Source: CAYYYG01 sp964591375
GTDB lineage: Bacteria; Patescibacteriota; Microgenomatia; UBA1406; GWC2-37-13
Length of the DNA: 64,000 nt
NCBI GenBank assembly: GCA_964591375.1
Contig: CAZQAU010000004.1
Span: forward strand, 13,538-77,537
Direction of reading: 5' to 3'
Part shown: positions 16,122-23,599 of the stretch, in pieces
Layout of the letters: each line of letters begins with the position of its first letter
How positions within the stretch are numbered: position 1 is the first letter of the stretch
Notes under the pieces: model-generated
Told to the model about the DNA's origin: nothing
Databases searched by the model: none
The model's input: the letters and a program-made list of their open reading frames with translations, nothing else
Position numbers and translations under genes: made by a program

Positions 16122-16856
16122 ATGAGCTTCAGTGAAGAAACGGGATTTATAAGCGGGGCAATGCACAAAGACGTTCCGGTTGTTACTTCTGAATTAGAAA
16201 GACAACGGGGAATGCTGGATAAGGTAAGAACGTTTTATCTACACCATGAATCTGATACTTCCCGAAAAATGGTTGTTGTTACAAAAACTATCCTCTCTCA
16301 GCTTGTTCAAAATGGTCAGGATGCAACTTTTCTATTAGGTGGTTCTGTAGGATTCGGACAGGCCAGTGAAGAAACACAAGATGTAGATTTAGTGTATGTG
16401 GGAGAATCACCTTCTGCATTTAGACAAGCGCTTGCTACAGTTGTCCCATTTTTTAATAAAGAAGGCATAGCGATTGACCATGTAGATTATACCGATATTG
16501 ACGTGAGGCTGGCAAAAGCCTTTATAGATCATGCGGAAGGTAAACCGTATGAACCCTGGGTTTTGGAATATTGTAATGAGGAATATGTTGAAAATCAGTT
16601 TGAGCGGTTTGTTTCGCTGTATTGGGTTAACCGTGCTTTAGATAACAGATATGAAACCCTATTTCAAAAGGCGTTGTCATTAGACCATGCCGTTGCTGAT
16701 CAACTACGATCGACACTGTCTTTAAATAATGCGATTCCAGGAGTAAGAAAAACCGACTTTGCCAATTCATTTGAAAAATATAAAGAGCGACTAGCTAAAA
16801 GAAATATCGAGGTTCCCCAAGAAATTTCTGCTTTACAGGAACAATTGATGCATTGA
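16122..16856 (+). CDS. Nucleotidyltransferase-like protein
   Basis: I recognise only a possible Pol-beta-type nucleotidyltransferase core in this 244-residue soluble protein. GGS at residues 73-75, followed by Asp87-x-Asp89, fits the GGSxxxG...DxD pattern where the Asp pair binds metal. The remainder is helical with no clear domain. Such proteins include aminoglycoside-type transferases, antitoxin/toxin MNT proteins and tRNA-modifying enzymes; none can be chosen here. It is followed by the tRNA-Pro repeat region. Confidence 0.6.
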   Translation: MSFSEETGFISGAMHKDVPVVTSELERQRGMLDKVRTFYLHHESDTSRKMVVVTKTILSQLVQNGQDATFLLGGSVGFGQASEETQDVDLVYVGESPSAFRQALATVVPFFNKEGIAIDHVDYTDIDVRLAKAFIDHAEGKPYEPWVLEYCNEEYVENQFERFVSLYWVNRALDNRYETLFQKALSLDHAVADQLRSTLSLNNAIPGVRKTDFANSFEKYKERLAKRNIEVPQEISALQEQLMH

Positions 16857-16876
16857 TTGAACGGTGTCGGCTGACG

Positions 16877-16989
16877 TTAAAGCTTAGGCAAGGCGCTGTT
16901 TACCTTCGCTATCGGGCTTGCCCGACGAAGTGAGCCCGAAAGTTGCGGTGAAGCGAAGCCTGCCTCCGCTTAAAGCTTCGGCAAGGCGC
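16877..16989. repeat. Pair of 20-bp near-identical direct repeats around a hairpin block
   Basis: The 20-mers at 16877-16896 and 16970-16989 differ at one position (TTAAAGCTTAGG.. versus TTAAAGCTTCGG..). Between them, 16912-16948 is a 37-base block, also found downstream of the other tRNA-Pro gene (29396-29432, opposite strand), that can fold through TCGGGCT/AGCCCGA. This lies just 3' of the tRNA and may act as its terminator or processing signal. The gene-free stretch 16857-17173 otherwise holds only the tRNA and its promoter block. Confidence 0.7.
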
Positions 16990-16991
16990 AG

Positions 16992-17066
16992 TCGGGACGG
17001 CGGGACTTGAACCCGCGACCTCACGCTCCCAAAGCGTGCATTCTAGCCATCTGAACTACGTCCCGG
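16992..17066 (-). tRNA. tRNA-Pro (anticodon UGG)
   Basis: Cloverleaf on the minus strand. The acceptor stem is CGGGACG/CGTCCCG with discriminator A, the anticodon stem CACGC/GCGTG closes loop TTTGGGA, and the T-arm is GCGGGTTCAAGTCCCGC. The anticodon is UGG. CCA is not encoded. Outside the anticodon arm it is nearly identical to the tRNA at 29313-29386 on the other strand. Confidence 0.95.
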
Positions 17067-17093
17067 TATATGCATATGGCTAATAGCTATTGG

Positions 17094-17123
17094 CTATTGG
17101 CCACTAGCTTATTTTACCAGACT
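17094..17123 (-). repeat. Conserved 30-bp promoter block upstream of tRNA-Pro(UGG)
   Basis: Read on the minus strand, this is identical to 29248-29277 upstream of the other tRNA-Pro gene. It contains TAAAAT, a likely -10 element. Confidence 0.75.
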
Positions 17124-17161
17124 AATGGCAATCATGAGCTGTAAATTAGTGCGGGGATCGG

Positions 17162-17167
17162 TACAAT
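17162..17167 (+). promoter_or_regulatory. -10 box for thermonuclease gene
   Basis: TACAAT ends 6 bases before the ATG at 17174. Confidence 0.5.
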
Positions 17168-17173
17168 GGTATC

Positions 17174-17734
17174 ATGAGAATTCGTCACCGTTCGGTTTAT
17201 TCATTTTTATTTCTTGTTCTGCTGGCGCTGATCAATTGGTTTATTAAATCCGATGAGTTAAGAAATCCACAAGCTAAGATGTCGTCACCCACCCCTACAC
17301 GCAAGGTATCTCAAGAAGTAATGGTAGTTAAACGGGTAGTTGATGGTGATACGATAGAACTGCAAAACGGTAAAAAATTACGCTATATAGGCATAGATAC
17401 GCCCGAAACGAAGGATCCGCAGCAAAAATTGCAGTGTTATGGACAGGAGGCATATATAAAAAATAAGGAACTGGTCGAGGGAAAAGAAGTTCGTTTAGTC
17501 AAAGATACTTCGGAAACAGATCGGTATGGTAGATTACTCCGCTACGTATATCTGGTACCGGTGGCTACGGGGGAAGCGGAAATTTTTGTGAACGAGTATC
17601 TGGTTCGTGAAGGGTACGCGCAGGCGGTAACATTTCCGCCCGATGTTAAGTTCAATCAATATTTTCAGGAACTACAAAAAAAAGCGATGGCAGAGAATAA
17701 AGGGTTGTGGAGTAACTGTTCTGTAAAGAATTAA
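17174..17734 (+). CDS. Secreted thermonuclease (SNase-like)
   Basis: Ca2+-dependent micrococcal-nuclease homologue of 186 residues. An N-terminal hydrophobic segment (about residues 9-24) serves as signal or anchor, then a Ser/Thr/Pro linker precedes the SNase domain (about 48-180). Catalytic-type residues are visible in VDGDTIEL, LRYIGIDTPET (Arg, Asp, Glu) and TDRYGRLLRYVY (second Arg). An extracellular nuclease fits a lifestyle of scavenging nucleotides from DNA. It ends with a 4-base overlap with the convergent small gene. Confidence 0.9.
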   Translation: MRIRHRSVYSFLFLVLLALINWFIKSDELRNPQAKMSSPTPTRKVSQEVMVVKRVVDGDTIELQNGKKLRYIGIDTPETKDPQQKLQCYGQEAYIKNKELVEGKEVRLVKDTSETDRYGRLLRYVYLVPVATGEAEIFVNEYLVREGYAQAVTFPPDVKFNQYFQELQKKAMAENKGLWSNCSVKN

Positions 17735-18030
17735 AAACCGCCCCGTTTTAAATTTTTAAGATACTCGCTTTTGAATTTACCTCTTCGGGATAATTGACCA
17801 CGTTTTCCTTGAGGAAATTTCCAACTTTCATCGGGTGGTGATGGTGGTATGGCAGGTATAGATAATTGTTTGTCTGATGGACTATCTATTATTGGTTCAC
17901 CAAACAGACTGCTTTTAAGGGCTGTTAAGATCTTCGCCACAGATTTGGCAACTCCCGGTGGCAGCTCTTGTTTTTCAGATCCATTTGGAGGAACCAATAA
18001 ATCATGAAAGCGTGGGCGTAATTTTTCCAT
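17731..18030 (-). CDS. Hypothetical small Pro-rich protein
   Basis: I do not recognise this 99-residue protein. It is soluble, basic at the C-terminus (KFKSEYLKNLKRGGF) and Pro-rich in the middle (IPAIPPSPPDESWKFPQ), with no membrane segment. The overlap of its stop with the nuclease stop, and a TATTAT-like box just upstream of the start at 18030, support it as a real gene. It is probably largely unstructured. Confidence 0.5.
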   Translation of the reverse strand: MEKLRPRFHDLLVPPNGSEKQELPPGVAKSVAKILTALKSSLFGEPIIDSPSDKQLSIPAIPPSPPDESWKFPQGKRGQLSRRGKFKSEYLKNLKRGGF

Positions 18031-18060
18031 TCATCTATTATACCTTATAGTATTGATTTT

Positions 18061-18699
18061 TTATCTGAGAAGGATCGCTCTTACAGGTGAAGCATCAAGA
18101 TCGGTAAGTTTGAGAGGGAGAGCGATCAGTTGATAGATACCTTCGGTGACATCACGCAAGTTAATCCCTTCTATTATAGGTATTTCTTTCGCAAGCAGTG
18201 CTGTATGAGGAGTATTGTCTTTGGAACCTTTTTGTTTAATAGATAACGCATCGATACCGACCAAGGCAATACCGATCTCCGCCAGGTAAACCGCCCCCTG
18301 GCTTGAAAGGTAAACATAGTCCTCATAGAATGTTTCAAAGCCACGGATAGAGTTGGTTGTTTTAAAAAGAATCCGTTCTCCTGACACAATTTTTTTTGCT
18401 TGTAAATCATTGAGGCTGATTTCTTTTTGGCACGCTGTAAAATCAAGAACACGACAGCTTCCAATAAACCGGTTTAACTCGATACTATCGATTCCTTTAC
18501 CATTGGCAAAAGCATGCCGCGGGGCATCAATATGCGTGCCATTGTGAGAACTTACGGTTATTTTTGAATTATATGAACTACCTGATGCACTAGCAAAATG
18601 CTCAAACTCGTTTTTGGGATTACCCGGATATAGAGGGGTGTCATTATCAAGAGGAAGAGAAATATCGATGATAGTTGAGTAATTAGACATCATACACAT
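18061..18699 (-). CDS. Cyclase-family (kynurenine-formamidase-like) metal hydrolase
   Basis: Zn/Mn-dependent hydrolase of the PF04199 'cyclase' family, 212 residues (209 if the ATG at 18690 is used). The metal signature HNGTHIDAPRHAF is present, and VGIDALSIKQ and HTALL match later conserved positions. Family members hydrolyse N-formylkynurenine, isatin or other cyclic amides. No tryptophan degradation genes are nearby, so the substrate is open. Immediately upstream lies the ~100-base structured inverted repeat, which could influence its expression. Confidence 0.87.
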   Translation of the reverse strand: MCMMSNYSTIIDISLPLDNDTPLYPGNPKNEFEHFASASGSSYNSKITVSSHNGTHIDAPRHAFANGKGIDSIELNRFIGSCRVLDFTACQKEISLNDLQAKKIVSGERILFKTTNSIRGFETFYEDYVYLSSQGAVYLAEIGIALVGIDALSIKQKGSKDNTPHTALLAKEIPIIEGINLRDVTEGIYQLIALPLKLTDLDASPVRAILLR

Positions 18700-18715
18700 A
18701 TTATATTAAAACTGA

Positions 18716-18819
18716 GAAGACAATGCTCAAAGTAGTTGTTAATTTTTAAGCTTATATCTAAGCAAAAAGAAATAATCTTAAAAATTTGTGCGCTACTTTG
18801 ACGGCGGTGCATTGTCTTC
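18716..18819. repeat. 104-bp interrupted inverted repeat, candidate structured RNA or MITE remnant
   Basis: Three pairs of perfectly complementary arms nest inside each other: 18716-18726 with 18809-18819 (11 bp, GAAGACAATGC), 18728-18735 with 18793-18800 (8 bp, CAAAGTAG), and 18741-18750 with 18777-18786 (10 bp, AATTTTTAAG). The central loop is 26 bases. No protein is encoded. It lies between the small membrane protein gene and the cyclase gene, both on the minus strand. Confidence 0.7.
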
Positions 18820-18825
18820 AATGTG

Positions 18826-18993
18826 TTAGTTTTTTAGTCTTACAAAGACTGAACCCGCAACATATAGCATTACCATAGCCAATAGAATGCTGAGAGTTCC
18901 CGCTACCCCGTTAATGCTTAAAGAGGAAAAACCGAAGATGGCCATTCCGATTCCAGCAATTAAAAAGAATACCGCTACTAACCTGTACTTCAT
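18826..18993 (-). CDS. Small two-helix membrane protein
   Basis: A 55-residue protein, MKYRLVAVFFLIAGIGMAIF at its start, with two hydrophobic helices (about residues 4-24 and 30-50) separated by a short SLSINGVAG loop and ending VRLKN. I do not recognise a family. GGAG lies 7 bases before the ATG, a good ribosome-binding site (plus-strand context around 19000). The stop is followed within 10 bases by the structured inverted repeat. A real small gene is likely, function unknown. Confidence 0.6.
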   Translation of the reverse strand: MKYRLVAVFFLIAGIGMAIFGFSSLSINGVAGTLSILLAMVMLYVAGSVFVRLKN

Positions 18994-19069
18994 GATCTAC
19001 TCCTTTACTTATGCCGTGTTAAGTGAGTTCGGAGGATAGTTTATTATATAAAAAAATATTCAATTTGGG

Positions 19070-19972
19070 TTACTGTTTTGCCTTATGTCCTCCAAACTGA
19101 TTACGCAATAAGGTTAGAATTTTGCCGGTGTAACTAGGTTTTTTTTCGGAATCAATCCGAAACTGTAAAGAATCTTTAATGACGGGGACTTCTATCTTCA
19201 TTTCTTGAGCAGTATTGACTGTCCATGCACCTTCCCCTGTATGAGCTACCACACCAGAAACGGTATTTAAATTCTCACCATATTCTTCGAAACCATCTTT
19301 AAGCCATTTAGTCAATCTTGATTCGATTACACTACCGTGATTATAAATTTCAGTAACCCGTTTTAAATCTAGTTTGTAATCAGATTCTTTTAAGATATGA
19401 AATCCTTCTGCAATCGCCTGCATCATGCCATATTCAATACCGTTATGAATCATCTTTACAAAGTGACCTGCACCGACTCCTTTGAAAAACTGTACTCCAT
19501 TGGGAACTGCAATATCGGTAAGAAATGGGAGCAAATATTCAAAGATTTTCTTCTCACCACCAACCATCAGACAGGCGCCATTTCGTGCTCCACCAGGTCC
19601 CCCTGATGTTCCTACATCTATGAAATGAATTCTTTTTTTTGCTAATTTCGTGGCTCTTTTCTTAGCGTCTTTAAAAAACGAGTTTCCCGCATCCACCACA
19701 ATGTCATTTTTTTCTAAATATTTCATTAACTCATCAATCATTTCATCGACTGGATTACCAGATGGAACCATCAGCCAGACGACGCGCGGAGTGGGCAGTT
19801 TTTTTACTAACTCTTCAATAGAGTAAGCACCGGTAATACCTAATTTTTCATGCTCCTGAGTGACTGTCGCCGTGCGGTTATACGCTATCACATCCCAACT
19901 TTTTTCAATCGCCTGCTGCGCGATGCCGCTGCCCATTTTACCCAAACCAATAATACCAATTGTTTTTTTCAT
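19070..19972 (-). CDS. gnd: 6-phosphogluconate dehydrogenase, decarboxylating (in frame with zwf)
   Basis: Oxidises 6-phosphogluconate to ribulose 5-phosphate and CO2, yielding NAD(P)H. Counted from the ATG at 19970-19972 it is 300 residues, the short GndA/YqeC-type form. It has the Rossmann motif GIIGLGKMG (6-14), NRT at 32-34 (NADP-type), substrate loop VGTSGGPGGARNG (120-132) and catalytic Lys173 in GAGHFVKMIHNGIEYG. No stop codon separates it from the preceding zwf frame, so as assembled it is the C-terminal part of a Zwf-Gnd fusion. Internal initiation at this ATG is also possible; GGGGA sits 14 bases upstream, rather far for a ribosome-binding site. Confidence 0.92.
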   Translation of the reverse strand: MKKTIGIIGLGKMGSGIAQQAIEKSWDVIAYNRTATVTQEHEKLGITGAYSIEELVKKLPTPRVVWLMVPSGNPVDEMIDELMKYLEKNDIVVDAGNSFFKDAKKRATKLAKKRIHFIDVGTSGGPGGARNGACLMVGGEKKIFEYLLPFLTDIAVPNGVQFFKGVGAGHFVKMIHNGIEYGMMQAIAEGFHILKESDYKLDLKRVTEIYNHGSVIESRLTKWLKDGFEEYGENLNTVSGVVAHTGEGAWTVNTAQEMKIEVPVIKDSLQFRIDSEKKPSYTGKILTLLRNQFGGHKAKQ

Positions 19973-21391
19973 AGAGAATATATTGTTCCCCAAATTAATA
20001 ACAGCTGATTTTTTTATAGCCTCGCCACTATCAGCTTTGTATGTATGTAAAGGAAGGACATTTTTATTCCATTCAGAGACAATCGGATCGACAAAACGCC
20101 ACATAGCTTTGATCTCATCAGTACTGACAAAGAGGAGTTGGTTACCTTCGATACAGTCGAGTAATAACTTCTCATATTCTTCGACATACATATTTTTTTT
20201 TGATCGTCTTCGATAATTGAAATCGAAACTGCGTTCTTCCAGCTGAGTTTGCAAACCAGCAGCTTTGGAAAGAAACTGGATCTTTATGCCCTCTTTTGGT
20301 TTCAGAGAAAAAATAATTTTATTTTGAAAATGAGCACCAGGTGGACATAAACACGGTGTCGAATGTTTAAAAGTAACAATAATTTCTTTATTCACTTTAT
20401 TTAAACGCTTACCATGCTCGAAGTAAATCGGGACACCCGCCCAGCGGGGCGTATCAATATATGTTTTTACTTTAAAGTATGTTTCGGTATTTGACTGAGG
20501 AGCAACACCGTTTATAGTGCGATACCCGGTATACTGCGCCCGATACGTATTGTGTTTAATTTCTGTTGGTGTAAGCTTTTTTAAAGCATGTAAAATTTCA
20601 GCTCGCTTTTGTCGTACGGTATTTGCATCAAAATTAATCGGATGATTCATGGTGATGAGAGCGAGCATTTGGAGAAGGTGGTTTTGTCCTACATCGCGTA
20701 AAGCTCCGACATTATCATAAAAAGCGCCCCGTCCCTCAACACCAATATCTTCATACATTTTAATTTCAATCTTTTCAATATATTTATTGTGCCAGGACGA
20801 TTCTAAAATATTATTGGAAAAACGGAAGGTGAGAATATTCTGCATCATCTCCTTTGCCAGATAATGATCGATGCGATAAATTTGTTCTTCCTGAAATAGT
20901 TTCGCCATCAGAAGATCAAGTGATTCAGCTGTTTTTAGATCATTGCCAAAAGGTTTTTCCACTAAGACACGTGTCCAGCCACCATCGGGACCACAGGGAA
21001 CAGATAATCCACTGGCATCGAGATGTTCGAAAATTGTTTTGTAATATAATGGTGGAACAGCCAGGTAAAATAGTTTATTGGCGCACGTTCTCCATTCGCC
21101 ATCGATCTGTCCCAATTTCTCGGCTAAGGAAATATAATCGTTTTTATTATCAAAGCCACCCTGATGATACGTGAAGAGATTAGTAAATTTTATTAAATCA
21201 TCTTCGGTGGTTTTGATATCAGAATGATTTTTTAAAATAGTGCGAATATGTTGTTTGAATGCCTCGTCAGTGATGCTTCTACGAGAAAAACCAATGAGAC
21301 GAAGAAGCTTAGGAAGCTTATTTTTTTCATATAAATGAAAAAGTGCCGGAACAATTTTTTTAGCCATCAGGTCACCAGTGGCGCCATAGAT
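19973..21391 (-). CDS. zwf: Glucose-6-phosphate dehydrogenase (N-terminus lost in assembly gap; reads into gnd)
   Basis: First enzyme of the oxidative pentose phosphate pathway. The visible 473 codons start at IYGATGDLMAKK, so only about ten N-terminal residues are missing in the N gap. Motifs are VLVEKPFG and RIDHYLAKEMMQN, the active-site motif normally written RIDHYLGKE, with Gly replaced by Ala. The C-terminus (HTYKADSG) reaches the family's usual end and then continues about 20 residues (EAIKKSAVINLGNNIFS) straight into Gnd with no stop. The junction contains an A7 run. metK lies across the gap on the same strand, so an operon metK-zwf-gnd is likely. Confidence 0.92.
20009..20015 (-). 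other. A7 slippery heptamer at the zwf/gnd junction
   Basis: In the zwf reading frame the codons are ATA AAA AAA TCA, so the run reads A_AAA_AAA, the classic -1 slip pattern. A -1 shift meets TAA after four codons and would release Zwf alone. Loss of one A would instead end zwf at a TGA overlapping the gnd ATG. A homopolymer sequencing error at this run would also change the interpretation. Confidence 0.5.
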
Positions 21392-21491
21392 NNNNNNNNN
21401 NNNNNNNNNNNNNNNNNNNNNNNNNNNNNNNNNNNNNNNNNNNNNNNNNNNNNNNNNNNNNNNNNNNNNNNNNNNNNNNNNNNNNNNNNNN
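21392..21491. other. Assembly gap (100 N) between metK and zwf
   Basis: A run of exactly 100 N, evidently a placeholder length. It hides the metK C-terminus (roughly 80-90 residues by family length) and the zwf N-terminus, so the true missing sequence should be longer than 100 bases. Any frame that reads through it is meaningless. Confidence 0.98.
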
Positions 21492-22378
21492 GGCGATCGT
21501 AAATTGAACTGTTCGATAATGGCTTCAGGACGACAATCATATTCAAATGTTGTTTCTGTTCCATCGATAATCGCTTGTTTGATCACAGGGTCAGCAGAGC
21601 CGATCACATATCCGATTTTAACCAAAACTTCTTTGGCGCCTTTTTCTTTTAGAATTTGCAATGCTACCCATCGAGCCATATATGCTGCGCTGCGATCAAC
21701 TTTGGAAGGATCTTTTCCAGAAAAAGCACCACCACCGACGGGAACGCGAGGACCATAGGCATCAACGACGATTTTTCGACCAGTGCAGCCGCTGTCGGCA
21801 TCGAACCCGCCGATATCAAACGATCCGCAGTTGTTGAGGAAGAGTTCTGTTTTTTTATCGGCTATTTTTAATTTCTTTACATGTGCTGATAATTCGTTTT
21901 TGTCTTTTCCTTGTACAGACAAAACAATCGACTGGATTTTTCCGTCCATAATTACGACCTGGCTTTTTGCATCGGTTTGCACACCGTCTAATAGTTTGCG
22001 ACACAAATACATTTCCTGCGGCATAAATAAAGCATTTTCACTACATGCATATCCCACCATAATTCCCTGATCACCGGCACCACCGGTATTGACTCCGGCC
22101 GCAATTTCTGGAGACTGTTTGGAAACATACACGGCAACATCAATATCTTTACCGGTTAACTTTTTATAAAATTTTTTTACTTCCGTTTTAATGTCCACAT
22201 CTGCTTTTGAAGTTATTTCACCGAAAATACCCACATGTCCGTGACCTCCGGCCGTTTCAATGGCTACACGAGAAGTAGGATCTTGTGCTAAATATGCATC
22301 GAGTAATGCGTCTGAAATTTGGTCGCAAATTTTATCAGGATGCATGAAGGTTACTGATTCAGCAATAAAATTTTTCAT
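21492..22378 (-). CDS. metK: S-adenosylmethionine synthetase (C-terminus lost in assembly gap)
   Basis: Makes S-adenosylmethionine from ATP and methionine. The visible 295 residues begin MKNFIAESVTFMHPDKICDQ, with HPDK binding ATP and metal. They include GGAGDQGIMVGYA, DAKSQVV, GCTGRKIVVDAYGP and GGGAFSGKDPSKVDRSAAY, the strongest signature of the family. The protein normally runs to about 380-400 residues, and the end is in the N gap. It is the first gene after a SAM-I riboswitch, which indicates feedback control by its own product. No Shine-Dalgarno is obvious before the ATG. Confidence 0.95.
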
Positions 22379-22436
22379 GGAAAAAAATAATTTATATAGT
22401 AGTTCTTTAATATCGAAGAATGCGGAAGGTAGGATA

Positions 22437-22556
22437 GTACTCTCAATTCATCGTAATCTTGGCAGGAGCACCTTAAAAAAATATTTTCCAATAGTTTTTA
22501 GGATGCTGGTGGGTCATTGAGCCAAGTCTCTCACCACACTCTTGATAAAAGAGAAC
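22437..22556 (-). promoter_or_regulatory. SAM-I (S-box) riboswitch upstream of metK
   Basis: On the minus strand the leader shows the S-box core. It starts with TTATCAAGAG followed by GTGGTGAGAGACTTGGCTC and ATGACCCACCAGC (P2/kink-turn and P3 regions), then AAGGTGCTCCTGCC (P4/J region). The closing P1 strand GAGAGTAC pairs with 5' GTTCTCT. The aptamer ends about 58 bases before the metK ATG. That interval has only a weak 5-bp hairpin before a run of T, so I cannot say whether it acts by termination or by blocking translation. With the next N gap it fills most of the gene-free stretch 22379-22724. Confidence 0.88.
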
Positions 22557-22581
22557 TTCCATAAAGGATATATAAGTGAGG

Positions 22582-22681
22582 NNNNNNNNNNNNNNNNNNN
22601 NNNNNNNNNNNNNNNNNNNNNNNNNNNNNNNNNNNNNNNNNNNNNNNNNNNNNNNNNNNNNNNNNNNNNNNNNNNNNNNNN
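22582..22681. other. Assembly gap (100 N) upstream of the SAM riboswitch
   Basis: A 100-N placeholder between the riboswitch and the phosphoribosyltransferase gene. The metK promoter may lie in it. No gene is recognisable in the short sequence on either side. Confidence 0.98.
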
Positions 22682-22724
22682 CATTCCGTCTAATGACAAC
22701 AGAATAATTATGCTACATACGTTT

Positions 22725-23360
22725 TCAAGAGGTTTTCAGCATGCGAAGTATTTCTTCATCTTCTATTTGAGGAAAAGATTCATAAAACTGTGAAACTGAT
22801 CCGGATTCACCTTCAGGAATAAAAGTGACAACCTCAACTTTGGGAATATTAAGAGGGCCGAGCATGACCGGAGTAGCAACAATAACATTCGTTGGATGGA
22901 AGGCGCGAATGAATAAGTAGGCCGCTTTTGTAGATGCACCGGTTGCGACTCCATCATCAACAATAACAACTGTTTTATCTTTGAGTAATCTTTCATACTC
23001 AAGTTCGTGAAGATAGTATCGATCCAGGCTATCATCAAATATGAGCTGGGCATCCTCTACTTGAGCACGTATCAGAGGACGGGGAATATTACCGATGTAA
23101 TGTATGATGTTGCGATCGAGATAGGTTATGTCGTAGCAAACGGCCCCAATAGCGAGTTCTTCGCTGTGAGGCGCGGTAATTTTGGTTACAGCCAGAGGTA
23201 GATGAGTGGCATGTAGTGTTTTGGCTACTTCACAGCCCACGATAATTCCGCCACGCAACAATGAAATAACGACTATATCGTTTGAATGTATTCCTTGTAG
23301 TTTTTTTGCCACAATTTCTCCGAGTTTTTTGCCAGCAGCGCATCTGTCTTTAAATATCAT
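22725..23360 (-). CDS. Phosphoribosyltransferase-family protein
   Basis: A 211-residue type I phosphoribosyltransferase-fold protein. The PRPP-binding signature VVIVDDGVATGAST is intact, and a flexible-loop/PPi motif LLRGGIIVG is near residue 35. Stand-alone members of this group (COG1926) often have uncertain substrates; xanthine/hypoxanthine transferases are the nearest well-known relatives. The start is not decided by a clear ribosome-binding site: an out-of-frame ATG lies 8 bases upstream and a TATTAT box 12 bases upstream. Confidence 0.85.
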   Translation of the reverse strand: MIFKDRCAAGKKLGEIVAKKLQGIHSNDIVVISLLRGGIIVGCEVAKTLHATHLPLAVTKITAPHSEELAIGAVCYDITYLDRNIIHYIGNIPRPLIRAQVEDAQLIFDDSLDRYYLHELEYERLLKDKTVVIVDDGVATGASTKAAYLFIRAFHPTNVIVATPVMLGPLNIPKVEVVTFIPEGESGSVSQFYESFPQIEDEEILRMLKTS

Positions 23361-23396
23361 GCTTCATATTCTATAATATGCTTAGTCTATATTACA

Positions 23397-23469
23397 GGGC
23401 TCGTAGCTCAACTGGCGGAGCACTTGGCTGGCAGTCAAGGGGTTAGGGGTTCAAATCCCCTCGAGTCCA
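23397..23469 (+). tRNA. tRNA-Ala (anticodon GGC)
   Basis: Acceptor stem GGGCTCG/CGAGTCC with the G3.U70 identity pair of alanine tRNAs and discriminator A. The anticodon stem CTTGG/TCAAG closes loop CTGGCAG, giving anticodon GGC. The T-arm is AGGGGTTCAAATCCCCT. CCA is not encoded in full. Confidence 0.95.
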
Positions 23470-23599
23470 CACTTTCCTATACATTTGTAGAATATAAGCG
23501 ATTGATAAAAAACCTTCTTTACTATAAAGTACGTATATTACAGATATAAATATAAGTTCAAATTGTTTTTCGACATTGTTATAAGTACAATAGTTACCT

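Noticed and set aside
19070..22378. Single 1102-residue frame covering metK, zwf and gnd
   Set aside because: Its metK-to-zwf part passes through a 100-N gap whose length is only a placeholder; only the zwf-gnd continuity is real sequence.
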